From assembly GCF_023630175.1 (NCBI RefSeq), contig NZ_JALLIN010000048.1, positions 1 to 57,853 of the forward strand: a stretch of DNA of 57,853 bases, given 5' to 3'. Below the pieces are notes generated by a model that saw only the letters and a list, made by a program, of their open reading frames with translations, had not been told where the DNA came from and did not search any database. This DNA comes from Streptomyces cellostaticus. GTDB lineage: Bacteria; Actinomycetota; Actinomycetes; Streptomycetales; Streptomycetaceae. The translations under genes and the position numbers were made by a program. How positions within the stretch are numbered: the first letter of the stretch is position 1; each line of letters starts with the position of its first letter. Of this stretch, positions 51,121-57,853 are shown piece after piece.

Positions 51121-51942
51121 CTACGCCGGCCGGGACCTGAGCCCGTCCAGCAGGATGTCCAGCAGCCGAGCCGAGGCCGCGGCCTGCTGCGCCGCGTCCG
51201 GCAGCGAGGGCGCCGCCGTGGCGATCACGAGCAGCACGTCCGCCACGGACACGTCCGTCCGCAGCTCACCCGCTTCCCGGGCCCGCTCCACCAGCCGGCC
51301 GACGACCTCGAGCAGCGCGCCGACCCCGGCGTCGTCCACCACGGCCGAGGAGGCGTCCTCCGCCACCAGCCGCAGCTCGCCGGCGCCCGGCTGGACCCGC
51401 TGCTGCGGCACCCGGGGCTCGTCGCCCGTGCCGCCCGAACCCACCGGGCCACCCGTGCCGACCGCGCTCACCAGGCCGACCGGACCGCCCGGCTCGCCGG
51501 GACCGGCGGAGCCGACCCGCAGCACCTGAGGCGGCAGCAACCGCCCCGCGCCCGACGCCACCGACGTCCGCAGGAAGCGGGACAGCGCCGACCACGGTTC
51601 GTCCTCCTGCCCGAGCGCGGCCCGCGCCTGCTCGGTCAGCCGCGCGGTCTCCTCCTCGGCTATCCGCCGGACCAGCACGTCCTTGCTCGGGAAGCGCCGG
51701 TACACCGTGCCGACCCCGACCCGCGCCCGCCGTGCCACGTCCTCCATCGGCGCGCCGTAACCCAGCTCGCCGAACACCTCACGCGCCGCACGCAGCACGT
51801 GCTCCAGATTGCGCTGTGCGTCCACCCGCAGCGGTGTCGTACGCGCCGAGTCCGCGCGCCCGTTTCCCGCCGCCGCGCTCACCGCAGTGCCGCCCGAGGC
51901 GAGAGCCGCTGCCGACGACCAATGAGTGTCTTGAACATGCAT
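51121..51942 (-). CDS. atrA: TetR-family regulator AtrA
   Basis: AtrA activates antibiotic cluster regulators (e.g. actII-ORF4) and N-acetylglucosamine uptake genes in Streptomyces. The 273-aa protein begins MHVQDTHWSSAAALASGG. Its TetR DNA-binding domain is NLEHVLRAAREVFGELGYGAPMEDVARRARVGVGTVYRRFPSKDVLVRRI, then the ligand domain with a Gly/Pro-rich insert (VGSAGPGEPGGPVGLV...). The start at ATG 51942 follows CGGGGG; the open frame upstream is not conserved. The neighbourhood agrees with the S. coelicolor atrA locus as I remember it. Confidence 0.92.
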   Translation of the reverse strand: MHVQDTHWSSAAALASGGTAVSAAAGNGRADSARTTPLRVDAQRNLEHVLRAAREVFGELGYGAPMEDVARRARVGVGTVYRRFPSKDVLVRRIAEEETARLTEQARAALGQEDEPWSALSRFLRTSVASGAGRLLPPQVLRVGSAGPGEPGGPVGLVSAVGTGGPVGSGGTGDEPRVPQQRVQPGAGELRLVAEDASSAVVDDAGVGALLEVVGRLVERAREAGELRTDVSVADVLLVIATAAPSLPDAAQQAAASARLLDILLDGLRSRPA

Positions 51943-52323
51943 GTGTTTCCCCCGGTACATGACGTCTCCCCCCGGAGACTCTCCCCGCCACTGAGTCCGG
52001 AGTGCGTGGACCTGGCATCGGTCCCGAGCGGGACCCGTCCTTCGCGGAACCCGTTCGGCCACATCCCCTACACCCCGTCGACACACGAACATAGTTGAGA
52101 GGCAGTCAATTCAGAAGGGGCAGGTTCCGCACAGTGCGCCCCTCGATCGGAGTACGGGCCGGTTACGCCCCGGTAACGCACCTTCGCCCCCTCTCTCCCG
52201 CCCCTGCTGACCTGCCCGCTTTCTCCCGGCTCCGGCGGCGCGCACCGACGCGCGCACACCCGCTCGCCGGTCACACAAATTGCCGGGGCTGTGGACAAAC
52301 AAGAGCGCCGGGTGCGTCATGGG
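51943..52323. other. Divergent regulatory region of atrA and the NADH dehydrogenase gene
   Basis: 380 bp with no gene. A dyad GTTAC-N6-GTAAC lies at 52162-52177. The stretch 52080-52110 is AT-richer and may hold the atrA promoter. No good Shine-Dalgarno precedes the NADH dehydrogenase start. Nothing else was recognised. Confidence 0.5.
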
Positions 52324-53703
52324 ATGGTGAAGGAACGTGCGCGCATTCTGGTTGTCGGCGGCGGCTACGTCGGGATGTACACGGCCCTGCGCCTGCAGCG
52401 GAGGCTGAAGCAGGAGATCAGGCGGGGTGAGGTCGACATCACCGTCGTCACTCCCGACCCCTACATGACGTATCAGCCGTTCCTCCCCGAGGCGGCCGCG
52501 GGTTCCATCTCCCCCCGCCATGTCGTCGTACCGCTGCGCCGCGTCCTGGACCAGTGCCACATCGTCGTCGGCGAGGTCACCTCCGTCGAGCACGCGGTGC
52601 GCACCGCCGCCGTCACCACCCTCGCCACCGCCGAGGAGGGCGGGACCGCCGAACTCGTCGGCTACGACGAACTCGTCCTCGCCCCCGGCTCGGTCGCCCG
52701 CACCCTGCCCATCCCCGGCCTCGCCGAGTACGGCATCGGCTTCCGCACCGTCGAGGAGGCCATCGGACTGCGCAACCACGTCATCGAGCAGATGGACATC
52801 GCCTCCTCCACCCGCGACCCCGCGGTCCGGGACGCCGCCCTCACCTTCGTCGTCGTCGGCGGCGGCTACGCCGGGGTCGAGGCGCTCGGCGAGCTCCAGG
52901 ACATGGCCCGCTACACCGCGCGCTACTACCACAACGTCCGCCCCGAGGACATGAGGTGGATCCTCGTCGAGGCCTCCGACCGCATCCTGCCCGAGGTCGG
53001 CGAGGAGATGGGCCGCTACACCGTCACCCAGCTCCGCCGCCGCAACATCCAGGTCCTGCTGGACACCCGCCTGGACTCCTGCGCCGACCGCGTCGCCGTC
53101 CTCAGTGACGGCCAGCGCTTCCCGACCCGCACGCTCGTGTGGACGGCCGGCGTCAAACCGCACCCGCTGCTCGCCGCCACCGACCTGCCCCTCGACGCCC
53201 GCGGCCGCCTGAAGTGCACCGCCGAGCTGGCCGTCGACGGCGCCCCGCACGCCTGGGCAGCGGGCGACGCCGCGGCCGTTCCCGACGTCACCGCCGCCGA
53301 ACCCGGCGCCCGGATCGCGCCCAACGCCCAGCACGCCGTCCGCCAGGCCAGGGTCCTGGGCGACAACATCGCCCACGCGCTGCGCGGCGAACCCCTGGAG
53401 ACGTACGCGCACAAGTACGTCGGCTCGGTGGCCTCCCTCGGCCTGCACAAGGGCGTCGCGCAGATCTACGGGCGCAAGCTGAAGGGCTACCCTGCCTGGT
53501 TCATGCACCGCCTCTACCACCTCAGCAGGGTGCCCACCTTCAACCGCAAGGCCCGGGTCCTGGCCGAGTGGACGCTCGCCGGGCTCTTCAAACGGGAGAT
53601 CGTCTCGCTGGGTTCACTCGAACACCCCCGAGCGGAGTTCGAACTCGCCGCCGGTGGAAAGCCTCCTCACAGCCCCTCCGACGACCCGAAGGGGTCGTCC
53701 TGA
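52324..53703 (+). CDS. Type II NADH dehydrogenase-like FAD oxidoreductase
   Basis: The 459-aa flavoprotein has two dinucleotide loops (ILVVGGGYVGMYTALRL and TFVVVGGGYAGVEALGEL), TYQPFLPEAAAG, and the FAD-binding TAELAVDGAPHAWAAGDAAAVPD. It should transfer electrons from NADH to menaquinone without proton pumping. The C-terminus GYPAWFMHRLYHLSRVPTFNRKARVLAEW is the amphipathic membrane-associating part of NDH-2. ATG 52324; an upstream GTG at 52291 would add 11 residues and cannot be excluded. Divergent from atrA. Confidence 0.88.
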   Translation: MVKERARILVVGGGYVGMYTALRLQRRLKQEIRRGEVDITVVTPDPYMTYQPFLPEAAAGSISPRHVVVPLRRVLDQCHIVVGEVTSVEHAVRTAAVTTLATAEEGGTAELVGYDELVLAPGSVARTLPIPGLAEYGIGFRTVEEAIGLRNHVIEQMDIASSTRDPAVRDAALTFVVVGGGYAGVEALGELQDMARYTARYYHNVRPEDMRWILVEASDRILPEVGEEMGRYTVTQLRRRNIQVLLDTRLDSCADRVAVLSDGQRFPTRTLVWTAGVKPHPLLAATDLPLDARGRLKCTAELAVDGAPHAWAAGDAAAVPDVTAAEPGARIAPNAQHAVRQARVLGDNIAHALRGEPLETYAHKYVGSVASLGLHKGVAQIYGRKLKGYPAWFMHRLYHLSRVPTFNRKARVLAEWTLAGLFKREIVSLGSLEHPRAEFELAAGGKPPHSPSDDPKGSS

Positions 53704-53833
53704 CCGGACCCGGGAACTCCACGGGCCGCCCCGGCGTCTGACGGATATCGCCGCGGACGGCCACCTGCCAGACTGCCCCACGTCCTCGGACGGGCACCTG
53801 CCCGCCCTCTGCACCCACGAGGCTTTCCTCACT

Positions 53834-55480
53834 GTGAACTTCACGCGTTGGAGCGCCCGGCTCCCCGGAACGCAGCGCCGCGCCGCCGCACGCACCGACA
53901 CCGCGGTCACCCCGGACCGCCGGGAGGAGGGCTCCGTGCCCATGGCCCGCGCCGGACAGCCGGCCGGCGGGGCCGTGCCGGTGCCCGCGGTCGACGAACT
54001 ACCCGCGCGCGACGTCCTCGACCGCGTCCCGGCCCTCGTCGCCCTCGTCCACGGCCCCGACCACCGCATCGCCTACGTCAACGACGCCTACGCCTCGGCC
54101 TTCGGACTGCGGCCCCCGGGCGCCCCCGCCCGCGAAGCGCTCCCGGAACTCGCCGAACTCGGCCTGCTCCCCCTCCTCGACCAGGTACTGCGCAGCGGCA
54201 GACCCCGCACGCTGAAGTCCCGCAAGGCCGTCGACGGCCGCTCCTACACGTTCACCTGCACCCCGGTGGCCGGGGACGGCGACCGCGACGCCGGCGTGCT
54301 CGTGTTCGCCACCGACGTCACCGACCACGCCGAGGCCGCCGAACGCCTGCGCGCCAGCGAGCGGCGCCAGCGGGAGACCGCCGTCACCCTGCAGCGCTCC
54401 CTGCTCCCGCAGGAACTCGAACAGCCCGACGACCTTCGCATCGCCGCGACCTACCAGCCCGGCGGCACCGAGGCCGCCGTGGGCGGCGACTGGTACGACG
54501 TGATCACCCTCGGCGGCGGCCGAACGGCCCTGGTGATCGGCGACGTCATGGGCAGAGGCGTGCGGGCGGCCGCCGTCATGGGCCAGCTCCGCACGGCCGT
54601 ACGGGCCTACGCCCGCCTCGACCTCCCGCCGCACGAGGTACTGCAGCTCCTCGACGGCCTCGCCACCGAGATCGACGCCAACCAGATCGCCACCTGCGTC
54701 TACGCGGTGCACGACCCCAACGAGGGCCGTCTGGTGTACGCATCCGCCGGCCATCTGCCGATCCTGGTCCGCGACGAGAGCGGCACCGTGCTGCGCGCCG
54801 ACGAGCCCACCGGCCCGCCGCTCGGCACCGGCGGCTGGATGCACGCCTCCGGATCGATCGCGCTGGGCCCCGGCTCCACGGCGGTCCTCTACACCGACGG
54901 CCTGGTCGAGCGCAGGGACGAGGACCTGGACGAGGGCATCGCGTCCCTGGAGCGCGCCCTGTCCGGGGCGAGCGGCAGCCCGCAGGTCGTCTGCGACCGC
55001 CTGGTCCGCTCGGCCGGCGTCACCGCCGACCACGACGACGACGTGGCCGTCCTCGTCCTCCAGCACCCCGCCCGCAAGGGCCCCGAGGGCGATCTCTTCC
55101 GCAACGCGGCCCTGGAACTCCTCGGCGGTGTGGAAGCGGCTCCCCGGGCCAGGGCCTTCGCCTCCGGCGTCCTGACCAGTTGGCGGTTCCCCGTCGAACT
55201 GCACGACCTGGGCGTCCTCGCCACCAGCGAGCTGGTCGCCAACAGCCTCCAGCACGGCACGCCGCCGATGCGCCTGCGGCTGCGCCGTACCGACCGCCGC
55301 CTGATCATCGAGGTGACCGACGGCGACGACCACCTCCCCCGCCGCCGCCAGGCGGAACCGGCCGACGAATCGGGTCGGGGCATCGCCATCGTGGCCACCA
55401 TCGCCTCCACCTGGGGCTCAAGAAGAACCCCGGGCGGCGGCAAGGCGGTCTGGTGCGAGTTCCTGCTGCCGAAGAGTTAG
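53834..55480 (+). CDS. PAS-SpoIIE-HATPase protein (PP2C phosphatase fused to anti-sigma-type kinase)
   Basis: The 548-aa protein has a short basic N-terminus and a PAS domain (about 60-165: LVALVHGPDHRIAYVNDAYASAFGL ... VLVFATDVTDH). A PP2C-like domain (185-395) shows VGGDWYDVI, VIGDVMGRGVRAAAVMG, SAGHLPILV, LYTDGLVERRD and DDDVAVLVL. The C-terminal HATPase has LATSELVANSLQHG, SGRGIAIVATIAS. It therefore carries both the phosphatase and a putative kinase of a partner-switching system in one chain. Start: GTG 53834 is chosen from memory of homologues (MNFTRWSARLPG...); GTG 53936 has the better Shine-Dalgarno and cannot be excluded. Confidence 0.88.
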   Translation: MNFTRWSARLPGTQRRAAARTDTAVTPDRREEGSVPMARAGQPAGGAVPVPAVDELPARDVLDRVPALVALVHGPDHRIAYVNDAYASAFGLRPPGAPAREALPELAELGLLPLLDQVLRSGRPRTLKSRKAVDGRSYTFTCTPVAGDGDRDAGVLVFATDVTDHAEAAERLRASERRQRETAVTLQRSLLPQELEQPDDLRIAATYQPGGTEAAVGGDWYDVITLGGGRTALVIGDVMGRGVRAAAVMGQLRTAVRAYARLDLPPHEVLQLLDGLATEIDANQIATCVYAVHDPNEGRLVYASAGHLPILVRDESGTVLRADEPTGPPLGTGGWMHASGSIALGPGSTAVLYTDGLVERRDEDLDEGIASLERALSGASGSPQVVCDRLVRSAGVTADHDDDVAVLVLQHPARKGPEGDLFRNAALELLGGVEAAPRARAFASGVLTSWRFPVELHDLGVLATSELVANSLQHGTPPMRLRLRRTDRRLIIEVTDGDDHLPRRRQAEPADESGRGIAIVATIASTWGSRRTPGGGKAVWCEFLLPKS

Positions 55481-55598
55481 GTGACCCGTCCGGACGGGTC
55501 CGGGAGCCAGGTGTGCCGTTCGGACAGCTTGGTGGAGGGGGGAAGGGGCCCCGCCGTTGCGGGCCAGGCGACGCGCCCGGCCCGCCGGCGCCGGATGC

Positions 55599-56885
55599 CT
55601 ACGCCTGTGCGGCAACCGGTTCCGCGGCCGCACCCCGAGCCACCACACGGCTCCTCGCGGAGGCCCACGGCTGATCCTGCGCAGGAGTCAGCCTCCTGCC
55701 CAACCGCAACGCCAGCACCGTGATCCCCAGCGAGAACAGCAGGAACGTCACGATGTACGGCACGTGCAGCGAGGCGCCGAGGGGGCCGCCCACCGCCGGC
55801 CCGACAGCCAGCGCAAGCTGCTTGACCAGGGCGAACGCCGAGTTGTACTGCCCGGCCATTCCCTCCGGCGCCAGATCCGCCACCAGCGGGGCCACCGTCG
55901 GCGACAGCATCGCCTCACCCAGACCGAACAGCGCGTACGTCGAGACGAACGCGGCCGTGGCCATCTCCTGGCTGCCGTGCCCGAGCCCCGCGTACCCCGC
56001 CGCGAGCCACGCCACGGCCCAGACCAGACCCACCCCGGCGATCACTCGCGACCGCCGGCGCTGCTCGACGAACCTCAGCACGGCGAACTGGGCGACGACG
56101 ATCATCAGCGTGTTCGCGGCCAGGGCCGTACCGAGCGCCGAGGTCGATATCCCCGCGGCCTCCACGCCGTAGGCGCTCAGCCCCGACTCGAACTGGCCGT
56201 AGCAGGCGAAGAACAGCACGAAGCCCAGTACGCAGAGCTGCACCATCGCCCGGTTCCCGAGCAACCGCTTCCAGCTTCCCCTCACCCCACCGGACGGAGC
56301 GTCGGCGACGCGCGGCGAGCGCGGCATCCGCACCGTCGCCATCACCGCGACCAGCAGCAGGAAGATCGCCGCCTCGATCGCGAACAGCAGGGTGAAGGAG
56401 GACACCCGGGTGGCGTCGACGAGATGGCCGCCTATCAGGCCACCGACCCCCAGCCCCAGGTTCTGCAGGAAGAACTGCATCGCGAACGCCCGCGACCGGG
56501 TCTCCGCGGTGGAGCAGTCCACGATCATCGTCGCGAGGGCCGGCTGCATCACGGCCTGCCCGGCGCCGAGCGCGGCGGCCGACAGCAGGACGGCGCCCGA
56601 GCCGGCCGCGAGCCCCAGGCTCAGCGCCCCCAGCGCGGCGGTGACCAGAGCGGTGAGCAGAACCGGCAGCGGGCCGCGGCGCACGATCGCCCGGCCGGCG
56701 AACGGCAGCACGACCAGCGCGGCCACGGCGAAGACGGCGAGCACGAGACCCGCGGTCATGGCCCCGAGGCCCCGCACCTGCGCCACGTAGACGTACAGGT
56801 AGGGGACCGTGAAGCCGAGCCCGAATGCGCTGAGTGCGTTGCCCACGTGGATCCGGCGCATCGCTGCGCCCATCGCCCTGGTCAC
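55599..56885 (-). CDS. MFS transporter (drug efflux type)
   Basis: The 428-aa protein has 12 predicted helices and major facilitator features: N-terminal GLGFTVPYLYVYVAQVRGLGAMTAGLVLAVF and FAGRAIVRRGPLPVLL in the loop after helix 2. A central cytoplasmic loop (RMPRSPRVADAPSGGVRGSWKRLL) separates the halves. It is divergent from a MarR gene, with a shared operator, so it is likely an exporter induced by the compound the MarR senses. Start: GTG 56885 with GAGAGG; an extra 5 residues upstream is possible. Confidence 0.88.
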   Translation of the reverse strand: MTRAMGAAMRRIHVGNALSAFGLGFTVPYLYVYVAQVRGLGAMTAGLVLAVFAVAALVVLPFAGRAIVRRGPLPVLLTALVTAALGALSLGLAAGSGAVLLSAAALGAGQAVMQPALATMIVDCSTAETRSRAFAMQFFLQNLGLGVGGLIGGHLVDATRVSSFTLLFAIEAAIFLLLVAVMATVRMPRSPRVADAPSGGVRGSWKRLLGNRAMVQLCVLGFVLFFACYGQFESGLSAYGVEAAGISTSALGTALAANTLMIVVAQFAVLRFVEQRRRSRVIAGVGLVWAVAWLAAGYAGLGHGSQEMATAAFVSTYALFGLGEAMLSPTVAPLVADLAPEGMAGQYNSAFALVKQLALAVGPAVGGPLGASLHVPYIVTFLLFSLGITVLALRLGRRLTPAQDQPWASARSRVVARGAAAEPVAAQA

Positions 56886-56917
56886 GTTCACCTCTCTCAC
56901 TAGTTAGGAGTGAAGAC

Positions 56918-56943
56918 TTCAAAGCTAAAGTTCGAAGCTAAAG
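56918..56943. promoter_or_regulatory. Tandem 13-bp repeat operator between MFS and marR genes
   Basis: TTCAAAGCTAAAG (56918-56930) and TTCGAAGCTAAAG (56931-56943) are direct repeats with one difference, head to tail in the 110-bp divergent space. The region is AT-rich. TTCGAA also forms a short palindrome. Probable MarR binding site. Confidence 0.65.
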
Positions 56944-56995
56944 AGTACACAGTGAAGGACTTCAAGGCAAAGGGACCTCGTGCCATACTGCGACC

Positions 56996-57544
56996 ATGGC
57001 CGACACGCCCGGCGTCACGGAGCCGACCCTCGAAGAACAGATCGCCGCCTACCAGCGCGAGTTCCAGGACCTCGACCCCCAGGTCGAGAAGATCGTGTCG
57101 GCGCTGTCCAGGTTGAACCGCCGGATGAACGTGGCGTACGGCCGTCAGACCGCCGACCTCGGCATCAGCAACGCCGAGTGGGAGGTGCTCAAGGAGCTGG
57201 TCCTGTCCGGTGCTCCGTACCGCCTCGGGCCCAGCGACCTGGCCAAGCGGCTCGGCCTGACGCCGGCCGCGATGACCCACCGGATCGACCGCATGGTCAC
57301 GGAGGGGCTGGTCACCCGTGAGCGCGACGAGACCAATCGCGTCCGGGTGATCGTCGAGCTGACTCCGGAGGGCCGTGAGAAGTGGCTGGAGGCCATGCGG
57401 CTCGCCACCGTCTTCGAGGAGGAGCTGCTCCAGGACCTCAGTCCCGGAGAGCGCTCGGTGCTCGGGGAGGTGCTGACCAGGCTTCTGCGCCGGGTGGAGC
57501 ACGCCCAGCCGGACGCCGGCGGCCGACTCACCGACCTGGACTGA
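56996..57544 (+). CDS. MarR-family transcriptional regulator
   Basis: The 182-aa protein has helices DPQVEKIVSALSRLNRRMNVAYGRQTADLGISNAEWEVLKELVLSG for dimerisation, and the winged HTH LGPSDLAKRLGLTPAAMTHRIDRMVTEGLVTRERDETNRVRVIVELTPEG. Size is somewhat longer than the minimal MarR. It likely represses itself and the divergent MFS pump through the repeats at 56918-56943. Ligand unknown. Confidence 0.9.
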   Translation: MADTPGVTEPTLEEQIAAYQREFQDLDPQVEKIVSALSRLNRRMNVAYGRQTADLGISNAEWEVLKELVLSGAPYRLGPSDLAKRLGLTPAAMTHRIDRMVTEGLVTRERDETNRVRVIVELTPEGREKWLEAMRLATVFEEELLQDLSPGERSVLGEVLTRLLRRVEHAQPDAGGRLTDLD

Positions 57545-57572
57545 CTCCCTAAAAAGATCTTGACAGGGCTGC

Positions 57573-57601
57573 TTGACACCCCCCTGGGCGATCCGTAAAG
57601 T
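57573..57601 (+). promoter_or_regulatory. Consensus-like promoter TTGACA-17-TAAAGT
   Basis: TTGACA (57573-57578) and TAAAGT (57596-57601) with 17-bp spacing are near perfect for the main sigma factor HrdB. A second TTGACA lies at 57560-57565. Strong promoters of this type are typical of rrn operons. Confidence 0.8.
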
Positions 57602-57745
57602 TCTCCGAGTTGCCACGGAGCCGTAACGACTCCCTGACGACACCTCCGCCGCCTCGAGCGGCACCTCACACCATCAGCACGATCTCCCTACGGGATTGAT
57701 TTCGGCATGCCGGAATTCAATTCGAATAGGGGCTCGGCGCCCCGA

Positions 57746-57775
57746 TTGGGAATCGCCGAGCGGATCCGCTAAGGT
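57746..57775 (+). promoter_or_regulatory. Second candidate promoter TTGGGA-18-TAAGGT
   Basis: TTGGGA (57746-57751) and TAAGGT (57770-57775) with 18-bp spacing. A tandem promoter would fit an rrn operon. Confidence 0.55.
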
Positions 57776-57853
57776 TTGAGACGTCGGAACGGCCCAACAG
57801 CTGCGAAGACAAACCCCGCTGACCGGGGATCAGACGCCGAAAGGATCTGATAG

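Larger units (their letters stand above)
57545..57853 (+). other. Probable rRNA operon promoter and leader region
   Basis: This non-coding region has a lower GC content and a strong promoter. Toward the end come stem-loops (CCCCG-CTGAC-CGGGG at 57817-57831) and GATCAGA...TCTGATAG (57832-57853). In Streptomyces such a leader precedes the 16S rRNA gene; the terminal motif GAAAGGATCTGATAG is what I recall from rrn leaders. The 16S gene itself is not in the window. Confidence 0.7.

Overview
The window is high-GC actinobacterial chromosome. Third-position GC bias, GTG starts, bldC, vdh, atrA, a paralogous Lsr2 (lsrL) and an ydaO-type riboswitch on a cell-wall hydrolase all point to Streptomyces. 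From memory, the gene order (dnaX, purD, purC, lsrL, purSQL, purF-purM, DUF3073, vdh, bldC, hrpA ... trmB, nsdA-like, atrA) follows the S. coelicolor SCO4067-SCO4122 core-chromosome neighbourhood, so this is mostly conserved core with a few accessory insertions.

Region 1 (1-16.7 kb) is a dispersed purine-biosynthesis region: the 3' end of dnaX, then purD, a membrane protein resembling an M48 protease that has lost its zinc motif, an N,N-dimethylformamidase-like protein, purC, three leftward tRNA-Gly genes, lsrL (divergent), the translationally coupled purS-purQ-purL, a maleylpyruvate-isomerase-family protein, a META-domain lipoprotein, and purF-purM. The third tRNA-Gly (anticodon UCC) keeps the exact 72-nt geometry but has lost the G18-Psi55 contact and nearly all T-stem pairing. 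That is the signature expected of a tRNA withdrawn from EF-Tu and the ribosome.

Region 2 (16.7-30.8 kb) carries DUF3073, valine dehydrogenase, a conserved unknown, the developmental regulator BldC with a long structured leader, the DEAH helicase HrpA between two identical tRNA-Asp genes, tRNA-Phe and tRNA-Glu, a metallophosphoesterase, a minimal zincin-like metallopeptidase, a lipoprotein, and a DEAD-box helicase with seven 14-residue Arg/Gly-rich repeats and a nested-hairpin leader.

Region 3 (30.8-45 kb) holds an APC permease, tRNA-Lys, an SDR dehydrogenase, a small MarR-controlled pterin/flavin-precursor locus (GTP cyclohydrolase II plus a RibD-like enzyme with its two domains in reversed order), initiator tRNA-Met, a membrane SpoIIE-type phosphatase, a c-di-AMP riboswitch with an M23 endopeptidase, an aldo/keto reductase, a PrsW-family intramembrane protease, TrmB and an L-2-hydroxyglutarate oxidase. 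Two related palindromic elements of about 165 bp abut the stop codons of prsW and trmB.

Region 4 (44.5-57.5 kb) is rich in regulators: an NsdA-like TPR regulator, an asparagine-synthase-like protein without a precursor peptide, an ECF sigma factor fused to a zinc-finger, membrane and carbohydrate-binding module, the TetR regulator AtrA, a type II NADH dehydrogenase, a PAS-SpoIIE-HATPase protein, and a divergent MFS/MarR pair. The last 300 bp look like promoters and leader of an rRNA operon whose 16S gene lies beyond the window. No CRISPR array, complete IS, prophage or obvious defence island was seen.
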